Assembly (NCBI GenBank): GCA_947471505.1
Contig: CANIWM010000059.1
Location: 1-38,105, forward strand
Reading direction: 5' to 3'
Source: Chthoniobacteraceae bacterium
Lineage (GTDB): Bacteria; Verrucomicrobiota; Verrucomicrobiia; Chthoniobacterales; Chthoniobacteraceae
Length of the DNA: 38,105 bases
Under the pieces are notes generated by a model. The model was given only the letters and a program-made list of their open reading frames with translations. It searched no databases and had not been told where the DNA came from. The position numbers and the translations under genes are program-made. Shown here piece after piece: positions 1 through 7,730 of this stretch; within the stretch, counting starts at the first letter, position 1; each line of letters starts with the position of its first letter.

Positions 1-144
1 CCTAAAAACGGCAGTTGACCCCGTTTTTGAGGCCGAAAAATAGGGTATTTTACTCTGGAAATTGCCAACTGCGGAGCAGTTGAAAATCACTCACCCGTCC
101 AAGGCTCATTTTTCTCTGAAAATCCGTTCAACTGCCGTTTTTAG
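1..144. repeat. MITE-like repeat with terminal inverted repeats, left copy
   Basis: This stretch is identical base for base to 37962-38105 at the other end of the window. Its ends are inverted repeats of each other: CCTAAAAACGGCAGTTGA at 1-18 is matched by its reverse complement at 128-145. The 7-mer GCAGTTG or its complement occurs four times in alternating orientation (11-17, 66-72, 76-82, 129-135), and the middle two form a tight hairpin around GGA. This symmetry is what a small non-autonomous transposable element or a REP-type palindromic element looks like, and no transposase is encoded. The right end truncates a secreted-protein gene (128-268). Inference: a dispersed element at which the assembly stopped. 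Circular closure of the contig is the alternative reading. Confidence 0.75.
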
Positions 145-268
145 GATCATACAAACTCCCCTTTTGCTTCGCTTCGTCACGCAGCGTGTCGCTGTCCCAC
201 GCGCAGGCGCTGACTCGCTGAAGCGGAGCAACTGCGAGGCAGAAGGCTAGGAGTAGCGCGGTTTTCAT
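128..268 (-). pseudogene. 5' end of a secreted-protein gene cut by the terminal repeat
   Basis: A 46-codon reading frame starts at ATG 268 and stops at TGA 130-128. It begins with a clear signal peptide (MKTALLLAFCLAVAP, then a Cys-rich region after the small-residue cleavage site) and continues CAWDSDTLRDEAKQKG. That opening resembles secreted PVC proteins whose mature part starts with a Cys-x-x-D-x-D-T-L type motif, but I cannot name the family with certainty. The last five codons and the stop lie in the inverted-repeat end of the 144-bp element, so the element supplies the stop and the rest of the protein is missing. A good promoter (276-303) lies just upstream, suggesting the locus was recently intact. 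A deliberately short secreted peptide is less likely. Confidence 0.55.
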
Positions 269-275
269 GCCGAGA

Positions 276-303
276 ATTGTATGCCCATAAAACTACCGTG
301 CAA
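276..303 (-). promoter_or_regulatory. sigma-70-type promoter for the truncated secreted gene
   Basis: Reading leftward, TTGCAC (303-298) and TACAAT (281-276) are separated by 16 bases. The -10 box ends seven bases before the ATG at 268, so the transcript would have almost no leader. No Shine-Dalgarno motif is visible, which fits a leaderless message. The call rests on box similarity only. Confidence 0.45.
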
Positions 304-365
304 TCGAAGACTAGGACGACCCGTTGGATGAATCATCTGCGAAGCGAGCACTCTTCGCCCGCACC

Positions 366-1253
366 CTACACCAGATTCATCAACCGCTGCGCGTTGCCGA
401 AAAGCAGCTTCCGCTCGACTTCCTTGCTCGGCGAGAGGCGGCGGATTGCCGTGAGCATTTGCGAACCGCTGCACTTTTCGCCTTCGCCTACCGCGTCGTT
501 GCAATCGCTCCCGAACATCAGTTTATCCGCGTGGCGTGTTATAAAACTACGCGCGTGCTCCTCGTCGCGTAGGAGCGCGTTCAACCCCGAGCCTGCACTC
601 ATGTCGGCGAAGAAATTCGCGTAGTCCGCGAGATACTTATCCGTCAGCCCTCCGGGCGTCACCGGGCCCTTTGGATAGAGAACCGGCTGCGCCGCCTTCG
701 CATCGATGTTTGCCCAGAACGTCTGCGCATGGCCGATGAAATTCACCTTCGGGAACTTCTCCAGAATGCGCGGGAACTTTTCGTAGCTCGTATTGTAACG
801 CCCAAACTGAAAATGGAGCAGTACAGGGACGCCAAACTCCTGCGCGACCTCCGCCACCATCGCCACCGCCCGCGAATCTGCATCCACCATGAATTTCTGC
901 TCTCCGATTCCCTTGCCACCCGCCTTCAGCGTCCGCTCCAACTCCGCACGGGCGTCGCTCAGATAAGGCACTTCGTTGGCGAAAAATGAGTATTCCTTTG
1001 GCATACGGCGCGACACTTCCATCACGCGATCATTTCCGCTGCACATCGCCTCCAGCCCGAAGAACCTCCCGGCTGGCAGCAGTACCGTATGCGTCACGCC
1101 CATCTTGCGCTGATGCGCAATGAGTTGTTCGTCTGTCCGTCCCGAGTAATCGGTGTGTTGATGAATATCGATGATCGGCTCTGGTTCGGCAGCGTGACTG
1201 AGCACGGCGGAAGCAGTGGCGAGGAGAAACTGGCGGCGCGAGAGCGATTCCAT
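366..1253 (-). CDS. Tat-exported amidohydrolase-2 family metal-dependent hydrolase
   Basis: The 295-residue product starts with a twin-arginine signal (MESLSRRQFLLATASAVLSHAAEP). This sets the start at 1253 rather than the longer open frame from 1325, which would run across the start of the divergent neighbour. After the signal comes DIHQHTDYSG, with the HxH metal pair of the amidohydrolase superfamily. It is followed by VLLHFQFG, FIGHAQTFW and, near the C terminus, MFGSDCND, which supply the remaining barrel histidines and the catalytic Asp. The fold is therefore a TIM-barrel metallohydrolase acting outside the cytoplasm; the substrate cannot be read from sequence. It diverges from the dehydrogenase fusion at 1300 across 46 bases, so the two may share a control region. 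No terminator is evident at the 3' end. Confidence 0.85.
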   Translation of the reverse strand: MESLSRRQFLLATASAVLSHAAEPEPIIDIHQHTDYSGRTDEQLIAHQRKMGVTHTVLLPAGRFFGLEAMCSGNDRVMEVSRRMPKEYSFFANEVPYLSDARAELERTLKAGGKGIGEQKFMVDADSRAVAMVAEVAQEFGVPVLLHFQFGRYNTSYEKFPRILEKFPKVNFIGHAQTFWANIDAKAAQPVLYPKGPVTPGGLTDKYLADYANFFADMSAGSGLNALLRDEEHARSFITRHADKLMFGSDCNDAVGEGEKCSGSQMLTAIRRLSPSKEVERKLLFGNAQRLMNLV

Positions 1254-1299
1254 AGTTTGAGAATTGCTTGCTGAGTGCCGAGTGGCAAGCCTCGCCGTT

Positions 1300-4269
1300 A
1301 TGCGTTGGCTCGCTCTTATTTCCATCCCGGTCCTTGCGGCGAATCCCGTTGTGGAAGAGCTCCCGCGCGTCCCCGCGACTTCGCCAGAACAGGCGGCGGC
1401 GAACTTGGTCGTGCGTCCCGGTTTTCATGCGGAACTGATGGCCTCGGAGCCGCTTGTGGTGGACCCGGTCGCGATGGCGTTCGATGAAAACGGACGGCTG
1501 TTTGTCGTGGAGATGCGCGACTATTCCGAGCGTCGCGACGAGAAACTGGGGCGCATAAAGTTGCTCGAAGATACGGATGGCGACGGCCGCTTTGACAAAG
1601 CGCACGTCTTTGCCGAGGGCCTGCCGTGGCCGACCGCGGTGACTTGCTGGGACGGCGGGGTGTTTGTCGCGGCGTCGCCGGACTTGTTCTATTTCAAAGA
1701 CACGGACGGCGATCATCGCGCGGATGTTCACGCATTTGTGTTCACGGGCTTTGGCAATCTCGCGGAAAAGCTGAACGTGCAGGCGTTGCCGAACTCGCTG
1801 CAGTGGGGGCCGGACCAGCGCATCCACGGCGCGCTCGGCGGCAATCCGGGGCGAGTGGAAAATTTTGCGCTGCACGGCTCGCCGAAAGTTGAGTTGCGAG
1901 GACGGGATTTCTCTTTCGACCCGCGCCGCATGGACCTCCGGCCCGAGAGCGGCGGCGGTCAGTGGGGTATGACGTTTGACGACGCGGGCCGGAAGTTTGT
2001 GAGCGCAAACAGCAGGCACATCATGCAGGTGCTTTTCGACAATCGTTTCGCCGCCGCAGCGAAGACTCCGCTATCCGCGCCCGCTGTGGACATCGCGGTG
2101 GACGGGCCGCAGGCGGAGGTTTTCCGACTGAGTCCCGAGGAGTCTTGGCGCGTCATCCGGACGAAGTGGCGTTTAGACGGGACGGTAAAGGGGCTGGTCG
2201 AGGGCGGCGGGCGATCGAGTGGATACTTCACGGGTGCGTGTGGCATCACGATTTACCACGGCGATGCGTGGCCTGCGGAGTTCCGCGGGAACGCGTTCAT
2301 CGCCGATTGCGGGAGTAATCTGGTGCATCGAAAAATCCTACGCGGTGAGGGGCAGCTCACCGCCGAACGTGCGGCGGATGAAAAGCGCAGCGAGTTTTTG
2401 GCGAGTCGCGACAATTGGTTTCGCCCTGTCGCCTTCGCGAACGCGCCGGATGGGTGTTTGTGGATCGCGGACATGGCGCGCGAAGTCATTGAGCATCCGT
2501 GGTCGCTGCCGGAGCCGCTGAAGTCGAAGCTCGACCTGAATTCCGGCAACGACCGTGGCCGCATCTGGCGCATCGTTCCCGATGGCGCAAAGCTCCGTCC
2601 CGCTCCGAAGCTCGCGGCGAGCACGACCGCCGAACTCATTGCCATGTTGGAGCACCCGAACGGCTGGCATCGCGACACCGCCGCGCGCCTTCTCCACCAG
2701 CGCCAGCCCGCCGAGGCCGCCCCAGCCATTGCCTCGATGATGGTAAAGCGCACGCCGAAGAACCTCCTGCCCGCTGTCGCGAAGGGCGCATCCGTGGACT
2801 ACGTGGTACCAACGCCGAATGCGACGCGCACGGAGGCCATCGCGCTATTTCGTCCCGCACTTACGCTCTCTGGCGATGCGCAAAAGGGCCGGGCGATTTT
2901 CGCGGAGCGGTGTGCAGTCTGCCATCGCTTCGGCGGCACTGGCAGCGCCGTTGGGCCGGACCTCGATGCCTCCGCCGGGGCGGGACGCGAGAAGTTACTC
3001 GGTAATATCCTGGAGCCATCGCGCGAAATCACCGCTGGCTTTCCTCTCGGCATCGTCACGCTGAAAGCTGGCGGAGCAATCGCCGGAATTCTCGCCAACG
3101 AATCACCCGCTGGAGTCGTGCTCCGAACGCCGGGTGCCGCCGAGCGAGCGATCTCAACCGCCGACATCGCGAAGATTGAGCGACCAGCGCTATCGCTTAT
3201 GCCCGATGGAATCGAGACCGGCATGAACGTGCAGCAAATGGCCGATTTGCTCACTTTCCTTGCGCCGCCGCGTTCCGCGCCGCGCGACCTACTCACATTC
3301 CGCGACGCGGACGGCGAGCATCCAGTCACAACTCCCGCGCAGTGGGAAATGCGCCGAGGCGCGATTCGCGAGGCAGTGCAGAGCATCATGGGCCCGCTGC
3401 CGGGTTTGCCAAAGCGCGTGCCGCTCGATGTCAAAGTGGAGGATGAGACGGACTGCGGCAGCTACGTCCGGCGGAGAATCACCTACACGAGCGAGCCCGG
3501 CTCCCGCGTGCCGGCGTTTCTGCTGATTCCGAAAGCCGTGCTCGGCGCTTCGTCGGCAAAAGCACCCGCCGTCCTGTGCCTGCACCCGACCGACAACGCC
3601 GCAGGAAATAGAGTCGTCGTGGGGCTCGGAGGGAAGGGAAACCGCCAGTACGCGGTAGAACTCGCCGAGCGCGGATTCGTGACGCTCGCACCCGCGTATC
3701 CGCTTCTCGCCGACTACCAGCCGGACCTGGTCGCGCTCGGTTACTCCAGCGCGAGCATGAAGGCGATTTGGGACAACATCCGCGGGCTCGACGTGCTGGA
3801 GTCGCTGCCGTTCGTGCAGCCCGGAGGATTCGGCGCAATCGGACATTCCCTCGGCGGACACAACTCCGTCTTCACCGCAGTCTTCGATGAACGCATTCGC
3901 GTCATCGTGTCGAGTTGCGGCCTCGACTCATTTCGCGATTACAAAGGCGGCGACCTCACCGGCTGGACCGGACCGCGCTACTTGCCCGCGCTTGCGGCTT
4001 ACAAAAATCGGCTTAATGAGCTGCCCTTCGATTTCGACGAACTACTCGCGGCCCTCGCTCCGCGCACGGTTTTCATCAGCGCGCCGAAGGGCGACGACAA
4101 CTTCCGCGCCGACAGCGTGGATCGTATTGCCGCGAGTGCGCGTGCGGTTTTCGAACTGCTCGGAGTCCCTGGCAATCTCACCGTCGAACACCCGGAAGGC
4201 GGTCACGATTTTCCGGACGCGATGCGCACGCGCGCCTACGAGTTGTTGGGGATAACTCTGAAGCGCTAG
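1300..4269 (+). CDS. PVC-type dehydrogenase / cytochrome c / alpha-beta hydrolase fusion
   Basis: The 989-residue protein has a short signal peptide (MRWLALISIPVLAANP), which fixes the start at 1300. Residues about 40-400 form the propeller-like PVC-type membrane-bound dehydrogenase domain (LVVRPGFHAELMASEPLVVDP, DTDGDGRFDKAHVF, WIADMAREVIEHP). A very short HEAT-like stretch follows. A class I cytochrome c domain comes next, with heme motif CAVCH at residue 538 and a GPDLD segment. From about 660 the protein becomes a secreted alpha/beta hydrolase with nucleophile elbow GHSLGGH near 848 and a C-terminal GGHDFPD supplying the histidine. Family knowledge: these dehydrogenases usually have long HEAT arrays and end soon after the cytochrome domain, and the hydrolase is usually a separate gene. 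The frame is continuous with no sign of an error. The likely role is periplasmic carbohydrate or ester oxidation coupled to electron transfer; the substrate is unknown. Confidence 0.82.
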   Translation: MRWLALISIPVLAANPVVEELPRVPATSPEQAAANLVVRPGFHAELMASEPLVVDPVAMAFDENGRLFVVEMRDYSERRDEKLGRIKLLEDTDGDGRFDKAHVFAEGLPWPTAVTCWDGGVFVAASPDLFYFKDTDGDHRADVHAFVFTGFGNLAEKLNVQALPNSLQWGPDQRIHGALGGNPGRVENFALHGSPKVELRGRDFSFDPRRMDLRPESGGGQWGMTFDDAGRKFVSANSRHIMQVLFDNRFAAAAKTPLSAPAVDIAVDGPQAEVFRLSPEESWRVIRTKWRLDGTVKGLVEGGGRSSGYFTGACGITIYHGDAWPAEFRGNAFIADCGSNLVHRKILRGEGQLTAERAADEKRSEFLASRDNWFRPVAFANAPDGCLWIADMAREVIEHPWSLPEPLKSKLDLNSGNDRGRIWRIVPDGAKLRPAPKLAASTTAELIAMLEHPNGWHRDTAARLLHQRQPAEAAPAIASMMVKRTPKNLLPAVAKGASVDYVVPTPNATRTEAIALFRPALTLSGDAQKGRAIFAERCAVCHRFGGTGSAVGPDLDASAGAGREKLLGNILEPSREITAGFPLGIVTLKAGGAIAGILANESPAGVVLRTPGAAERAISTADIAKIERPALSLMPDGIETGMNVQQMADLLTFLAPPRSAPRDLLTFRDADGEHPVTTPAQWEMRRGAIREAVQSIMGPLPGLPKRVPLDVKVEDETDCGSYVRRRITYTSEPGSRVPAFLLIPKAVLGASSAKAPAVLCLHPTDNAAGNRVVVGLGGKGNRQYAVELAERGFVTLAPAYPLLADYQPDLVALGYSSASMKAIWDNIRGLDVLESLPFVQPGGFGAIGHSLGGHNSVFTAVFDERIRVIVSSCGLDSFRDYKGGDLTGWTGPRYLPALAAYKNRLNELPFDFDELLAALAPRTVFISAPKGDDNFRADSVDRIAASARAVFELLGVPGNLTVEHPEGGHDFPDAMRTRAYELLGITLKR

Positions 4270-4282
4270 GCTCGCCCGTCGC

Positions 4283-4314
4283 GCACCGGATTATTCCGGT
4301 GCCTGCGTTTTTTT
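4283..4314 (+). terminator. hairpin terminator after the dehydrogenase fusion
   Basis: GCACCGGA (4283-4290) pairs with TCCGGTGC (4295-4302) around a four-base loop, and a run of seven T follows at 4308-4314. The T run is five bases past the stem, so termination may be weak. From 4315 to 4482 I see no gene, only a loose inverted repeat (AGTCGGGGAG near 4376 with CTCCCGACT near 4443). Confidence 0.5.
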
Positions 4315-4482
4315 GATTCCCGCCCGCAACCGCGCCTCCGCTCCCGTGCGCATCAAAACAATTCCCATGGTTAGCAGTCGGGGAGAGAATCGGTATCTAC
4401 TTGCCACTGCGGGGGCGATTGAGTGCGAATGTTTTTTCGAAGCTCCCGACTCTTGAATCCTCTATTCATGCCATTTTCAGAG

Positions 4483-4568
4483 TGGTACCGACGAAGGGAC
4501 TCGAACCCTTACACCCGTGAGGATACCAGATTTTGAGTCTAGCGCGTCTGCCATTCCGCCACGTCGGC
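4483..4568 (-). tRNA. tRNA-Leu (anticodon CAA), CCA encoded
   Basis: Reading leftward from 4568, the acceptor arm GCCGACG pairs with CGTCGGT (G-U at the first pair). It is followed by discriminator A and an encoded CCA ending at 4483. The anticodon arm is CTAGA-CTCAAAA-TCTGG, giving anticodon CAA. A long variable arm (class II, as expected for Leu) precedes a standard T arm, AAGGG-TTCGAGT-CCCTT. It is transcribed away from valS. Confidence 0.93.
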
Positions 4569-4585
4569 CTTTTTAAAGCTGGCGA

Positions 4586-4614
4586 ACGTTATGGAGCCAT
4601 GAACCCGATGGCAA
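4586..4614 (-). promoter_or_regulatory. promoter of the tRNA-Leu gene
   Basis: TTGCCA (4614-4609) and TAACGT (4591-4586) are 17 bases apart, and the -10 box ends 17 bases before the tRNA 5' end. An 8-bp inverted repeat, CCATGAAC / GTTCATGG (about 4598-4605 and 4622-4629), brackets the -35 box within the valS-tRNA divergent region. Whether it binds a regulator is unknown. Confidence 0.4.
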
Positions 4615-4691
4615 GCGCTCTGTTCATGGGATTTCACGCGACGCCGGACTTGCCTCTTTCCGCGCACTGGGCATCTTCGCGCCCCATTTTT

Positions 4692-7682
4692 ATGACCGAG
4701 ATTCCGAAGACATTTGAGCCCGCATCCATCGAAGCGAAGTGGTATGCCCATTGGGAAAGCACCGGCTGTTTTGCTGCCGACCCGGCTTCCACGAAGCCCG
4801 CGTATTCCATCGTCATCCCGCCTCCGAATGTCACCGGCCAGCTCACGCTCGGGCATGTGCTGAACAATACCATCCAGGACATCCTCGCCCGCCGCGCTCG
4901 CATGACGGGGCACGAAGTCCTCTGGCTGCCAGGCACCGACCACGCGGGAATCGCCACGCAAAACGTGGTGGAGAAGACGCTGCGCAAGGAAGGCAAGATG
5001 AAGCATCGCGACGAACTCGGACGCGAGGCTCTCGTGGGAAAAATCTGGGAGTGGAAGGAGAAATACGGCGGCATCATCCTCAAGCAACTCCGTGCGCTCG
5101 GCGCTTCGTGCGACTGGTCGCGCACGCGGTTCACGATGGATGAAGACTACTCGCAGTGCGTGTCGCGCGTGTTCGTGGACCTTTACAAAAAGGGGCACAT
5201 CTATCGCGGCAAACGCATGGTGAACTGGTGCCCTAGCTCCCTCACCGCGCTGTCCGACGAGGAAGTGATCCCCAAGCAGCAGAACGGGTTTCTTTACTAC
5301 TTCCGCGTGGAGGTCGTTGAGGAACCGGGCCGCTGGCTCAGCATTGCCACGACGCGCCCGGAGACGATCCCCGGCGACTCTGCCGTGGCCGTGAATCCCA
5401 AAGACCCGCGCTACGCCGACCTCATCGGCAAGCATGTGCGCCGCCCGCTGCCGCTGGAAAACCAAGCCGCCATCCCCATCGTCGGCGACGATGCGGTGAC
5501 GTTCGACTTCGGCACCGGCGTGTTGAAAGTGACGCCCGCGCACGACAAGGCCGACTTTGAAATCGGCGAGCGTCACGGGCTGGAGAAGATCGACATCATG
5601 CACCCCAACGCCGTGATGAACGACCTCGCCGGCACCGACCTCGCCGGGCTCGACCGCTTCGCCGCGCGGAAGCGCGCCGTGGAGATTTTGCGTGAGGCGG
5701 GAGTGTTGGAAAAAGAAGAGCCGTATCAAAACAACGTCGGCTACAGCGAGCGCGCCGACGTGCCCATCGAGCCGCGCCTCAGCGAGCAGTGGTTCCTCAA
5801 GTATCCGAGCGTCGAGGCGTCGAAAGCATGTGTCGCGGGTAGGGTGGGCGTCCCGCCCGCCGAATCCGGCGTCTCGCCGGATTCATCGAACGTCGATAAC
5901 GGTCATTCTGCAAACAACGCCGCCGTGAATTCGGATGTGTCACGCGAGACGCGCGACACGGCGGGCGGGACGCCCACCCTACCCGCATCAAATGCCCAGA
6001 TGCGCTTTTTCCCGGACCGCTGGGCGAAGGTTTACGAGCACTGGATGGACGGCATCAAAGACTGGTGCATCTCGCGCCAGCTTTGGTGGGGACATCGTGT
6101 GCCGGTGTGGACGAAGCGTATCGAGAAGAACTCTGCGAAGAAGTCCAGTATTCCACTTCTCCAAATAGTCCTCGATGAAGGCACTAGCGGGAATGGCGTT
6201 ACAACAACGAGTTTCTCAGTTTCAGGAACTGCTCAATCAGAGACATATTTCCAATGGGATAGATACGATGATGAGGCCACTGTCTTGGTTTCCGCTCTGA
6301 CTGTTTCTCCGGATGAGGCACGGCTGTTGGAAGCTGACGGCTTCACCCAAGACCCCGACGTCCTCGACACCTGGTTCTCCAGTTGGCTCTGGTCGTTCGC
6401 CACGATGGGGTGGCCGGAGAAGACGAACACGCTCGCCAAATTCTACCCGACCACGGACCTCGTCACCGGGCCGGACATCATCTTCTTCTGGGTCGCTCGC
6501 ATGATCATGGCGGGCTACGAATACATGGGCGAACTGCCATTTAAGAACGTCTATTTCACCGGCATCATCCGCGACAAACAGGGGCGCAAAATGTCCAAGT
6601 CGCTCGGCAACTCGCCCGACCCGCTCGACCTCATCGCGCAGTATGGCGCGGATGCGTTGCGCTTCGGCGTCATGCGCAGCGCGCCGCTCGGCTCCGACGT
6701 GCTCTTCGACGACAAAAACGTGGAGCTCGGACGCAACTTCTGCACGAAGCTCTGGAACGCCGCGCGCTTCCGCCAAATGCACGAAGGCGAAGTGGAAGGC
6801 GAAATCAACCCGACGCTCCTCACCAGCGACGAAAAGTGGATTCTCCTCCGCCTCGACACCGCCATCGCCGAAGTCACCGCCGCGCTCACCGAGTATCGTT
6901 TCAGCGATGCCGCCAACGCGCTCTACCGCTTCTTCTGGAACGAGTATTGCGATTGGTTCGTCGAGGCCAGCAAAGCCACGCTCTACGGCACCGACGCCGC
7001 GCGGAAAGCCAACACGCTCGCAGTGATGGATTTCGTCTTCTCGCACACGCTCCGGCTCTTCCATCCGTTCATGCCGTTCATCACGGAAGACCTCTGGCAG
7101 GGCATGGGCTTCGCCAAAGACATGCCGCCAAAGCAAGGCGGCGAGACGATCATGTTCGCACCGTGGCCCAAAGCGTTCACCGCTGAAGAGCGCGAATATT
7201 TCATCCTCGATGAAACCGACGAAGCCTTTGCCAACGCCAAATACGAAGTCGTAAACCGCAGCCGTTCCCTCCGTCGCGACTTCAATATCGCCAGCAACAA
7301 ACGCGTCCGCTTCGTGCTCAAACCCAACGCCGAACTGCCCGCGCACGAAGCCGCCGTGCTGCAAATCCTGCTCAACGCCGAGCCCTTCGAAGTCGATGCC
7401 GCCTACGCGCCATCGAAAGGAACGCCCGCCGCGCTCACCCCGCTCGGCGAGCTATTCCTGCCGCTCGACGGCCTCATCGACGTCGCCGCCGAGCGCGAGC
7501 GCATCGGCAAAGAAATCGCCAAAGTGGAAAGCGAGCTGGAGAAAGTCCGCGCCAAACTAGCCGACGAGAACTTCGCCGCCAAGGTACCGGCAAAGGTTCT
7601 CGAAGACCACCGCCAGCGCGAAATCGACTGGTCGGAAAAGCATACGCAACTCGTGAAGATGCGCGACGCGCTTGGAACGTAA
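4692..7682 (+). CDS. valS: valyl-tRNA synthetase with an in-frame palindromic insertion
   Basis: This 996-residue class I synthetase charges tRNA-Val. The catalytic HIGH-type motif sits in PPNVTGQLTLGHVLN, the editing domain follows, and the KMSKS loop is intact (GRKMSKSLGNSPDP). The anticodon-binding helical domain and the C-terminal coiled-coil arm (ERIGKEIAKVESELEKVRAKL) are also present. The start at 4692 (MTEIPKTFEPASIEAKW) matches the family; the longer open frame from 4533 would run through the tRNA gene. Residues about 382-432 are translated from a 152-bp palindromic repeat (see 5835-5986). Removing them would join KACVA to NAQMRFFPDRW, as an ordinary synthetase would read. A second unusual stretch, 6115-6330, replaces the usual short insert before QDPDVLDTWFSS and is much poorer in G+C. 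All catalytic motifs survive, so the enzyme is probably functional. Confidence 0.95.
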   Translation: MTEIPKTFEPASIEAKWYAHWESTGCFAADPASTKPAYSIVIPPPNVTGQLTLGHVLNNTIQDILARRARMTGHEVLWLPGTDHAGIATQNVVEKTLRKEGKMKHRDELGREALVGKIWEWKEKYGGIILKQLRALGASCDWSRTRFTMDEDYSQCVSRVFVDLYKKGHIYRGKRMVNWCPSSLTALSDEEVIPKQQNGFLYYFRVEVVEEPGRWLSIATTRPETIPGDSAVAVNPKDPRYADLIGKHVRRPLPLENQAAIPIVGDDAVTFDFGTGVLKVTPAHDKADFEIGERHGLEKIDIMHPNAVMNDLAGTDLAGLDRFAARKRAVEILREAGVLEKEEPYQNNVGYSERADVPIEPRLSEQWFLKYPSVEASKACVAGRVGVPPAESGVSPDSSNVDNGHSANNAAVNSDVSRETRDTAGGTPTLPASNAQMRFFPDRWAKVYEHWMDGIKDWCISRQLWWGHRVPVWTKRIEKNSAKKSSIPLLQIVLDEGTSGNGVTTTSFSVSGTAQSETYFQWDRYDDEATVLVSALTVSPDEARLLEADGFTQDPDVLDTWFSSWLWSFATMGWPEKTNTLAKFYPTTDLVTGPDIIFFWVARMIMAGYEYMGELPFKNVYFTGIIRDKQGRKMSKSLGNSPDPLDLIAQYGADALRFGVMRSAPLGSDVLFDDKNVELGRNFCTKLWNAARFRQMHEGEVEGEINPTLLTSDEKWILLRLDTAIAEVTAALTEYRFSDAANALYRFFWNEYCDWFVEASKATLYGTDAARKANTLAVMDFVFSHTLRLFHPFMPFITEDLWQGMGFAKDMPPKQGGETIMFAPWPKAFTAEEREYFILDETDEAFANAKYEVVNRSRSLRRDFNIASNKRVRFVLKPNAELPAHEAAVLQILLNAEPFEVDAAYAPSKGTPAALTPLGELFLPLDGLIDVAAERERIGKEIAKVESELEKVRAKLADENFAAKVPAKVLEDHRQREIDWSEKHTQLVKMRDALGT
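5835..5986. repeat. 152-bp palindromic element inserted in frame in valS
   Basis: The two ends are perfect 28-bp inverted repeats (5835-5862 and 5959-5986) built around the core GGGCGTCCCGCCC. Inside are three smaller palindromes: AATCCGGCG-TCT-CGCCGGATT (5863-5883), ATCGA-ACG-TCGAT (about 5885-5897), and GTGTC...GACAC enclosing CGCG-AGA-CGCG (5937-5959). In the valS frame it has no stop and encodes about 51 residues, beginning GRVGVPPAESG and ending AGGTPTLPAS. No target duplication is obvious. The hairpin at 35969-35987 has the same GGGCGTCCCGCCC core, suggesting a dispersed family. The behaviour resembles Rickettsia palindromic elements, which also enter genes in frame; that analogy is inference. 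Confidence 0.85.
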
Positions 7683-7730
7683 GTTTTTGTTTCCCTAGCG
7701 CATGGTTGCGCGGTTACACAACGCACTCTT

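Noticed and set aside
4533-4691. A longer N terminus for valyl-tRNA synthetase
   Set aside because: The extension would be read through the tRNA-Leu gene and lacks family residues; MTEIPKTFEPASIEAKW at 4692 is the normal start.
4570-4691. A T-box or other riboswitch ahead of valS
   Set aside because: No T-box sequence, specifier stem or antiterminator pairing is visible; only the tRNA promoter and a short inverted repeat are present.
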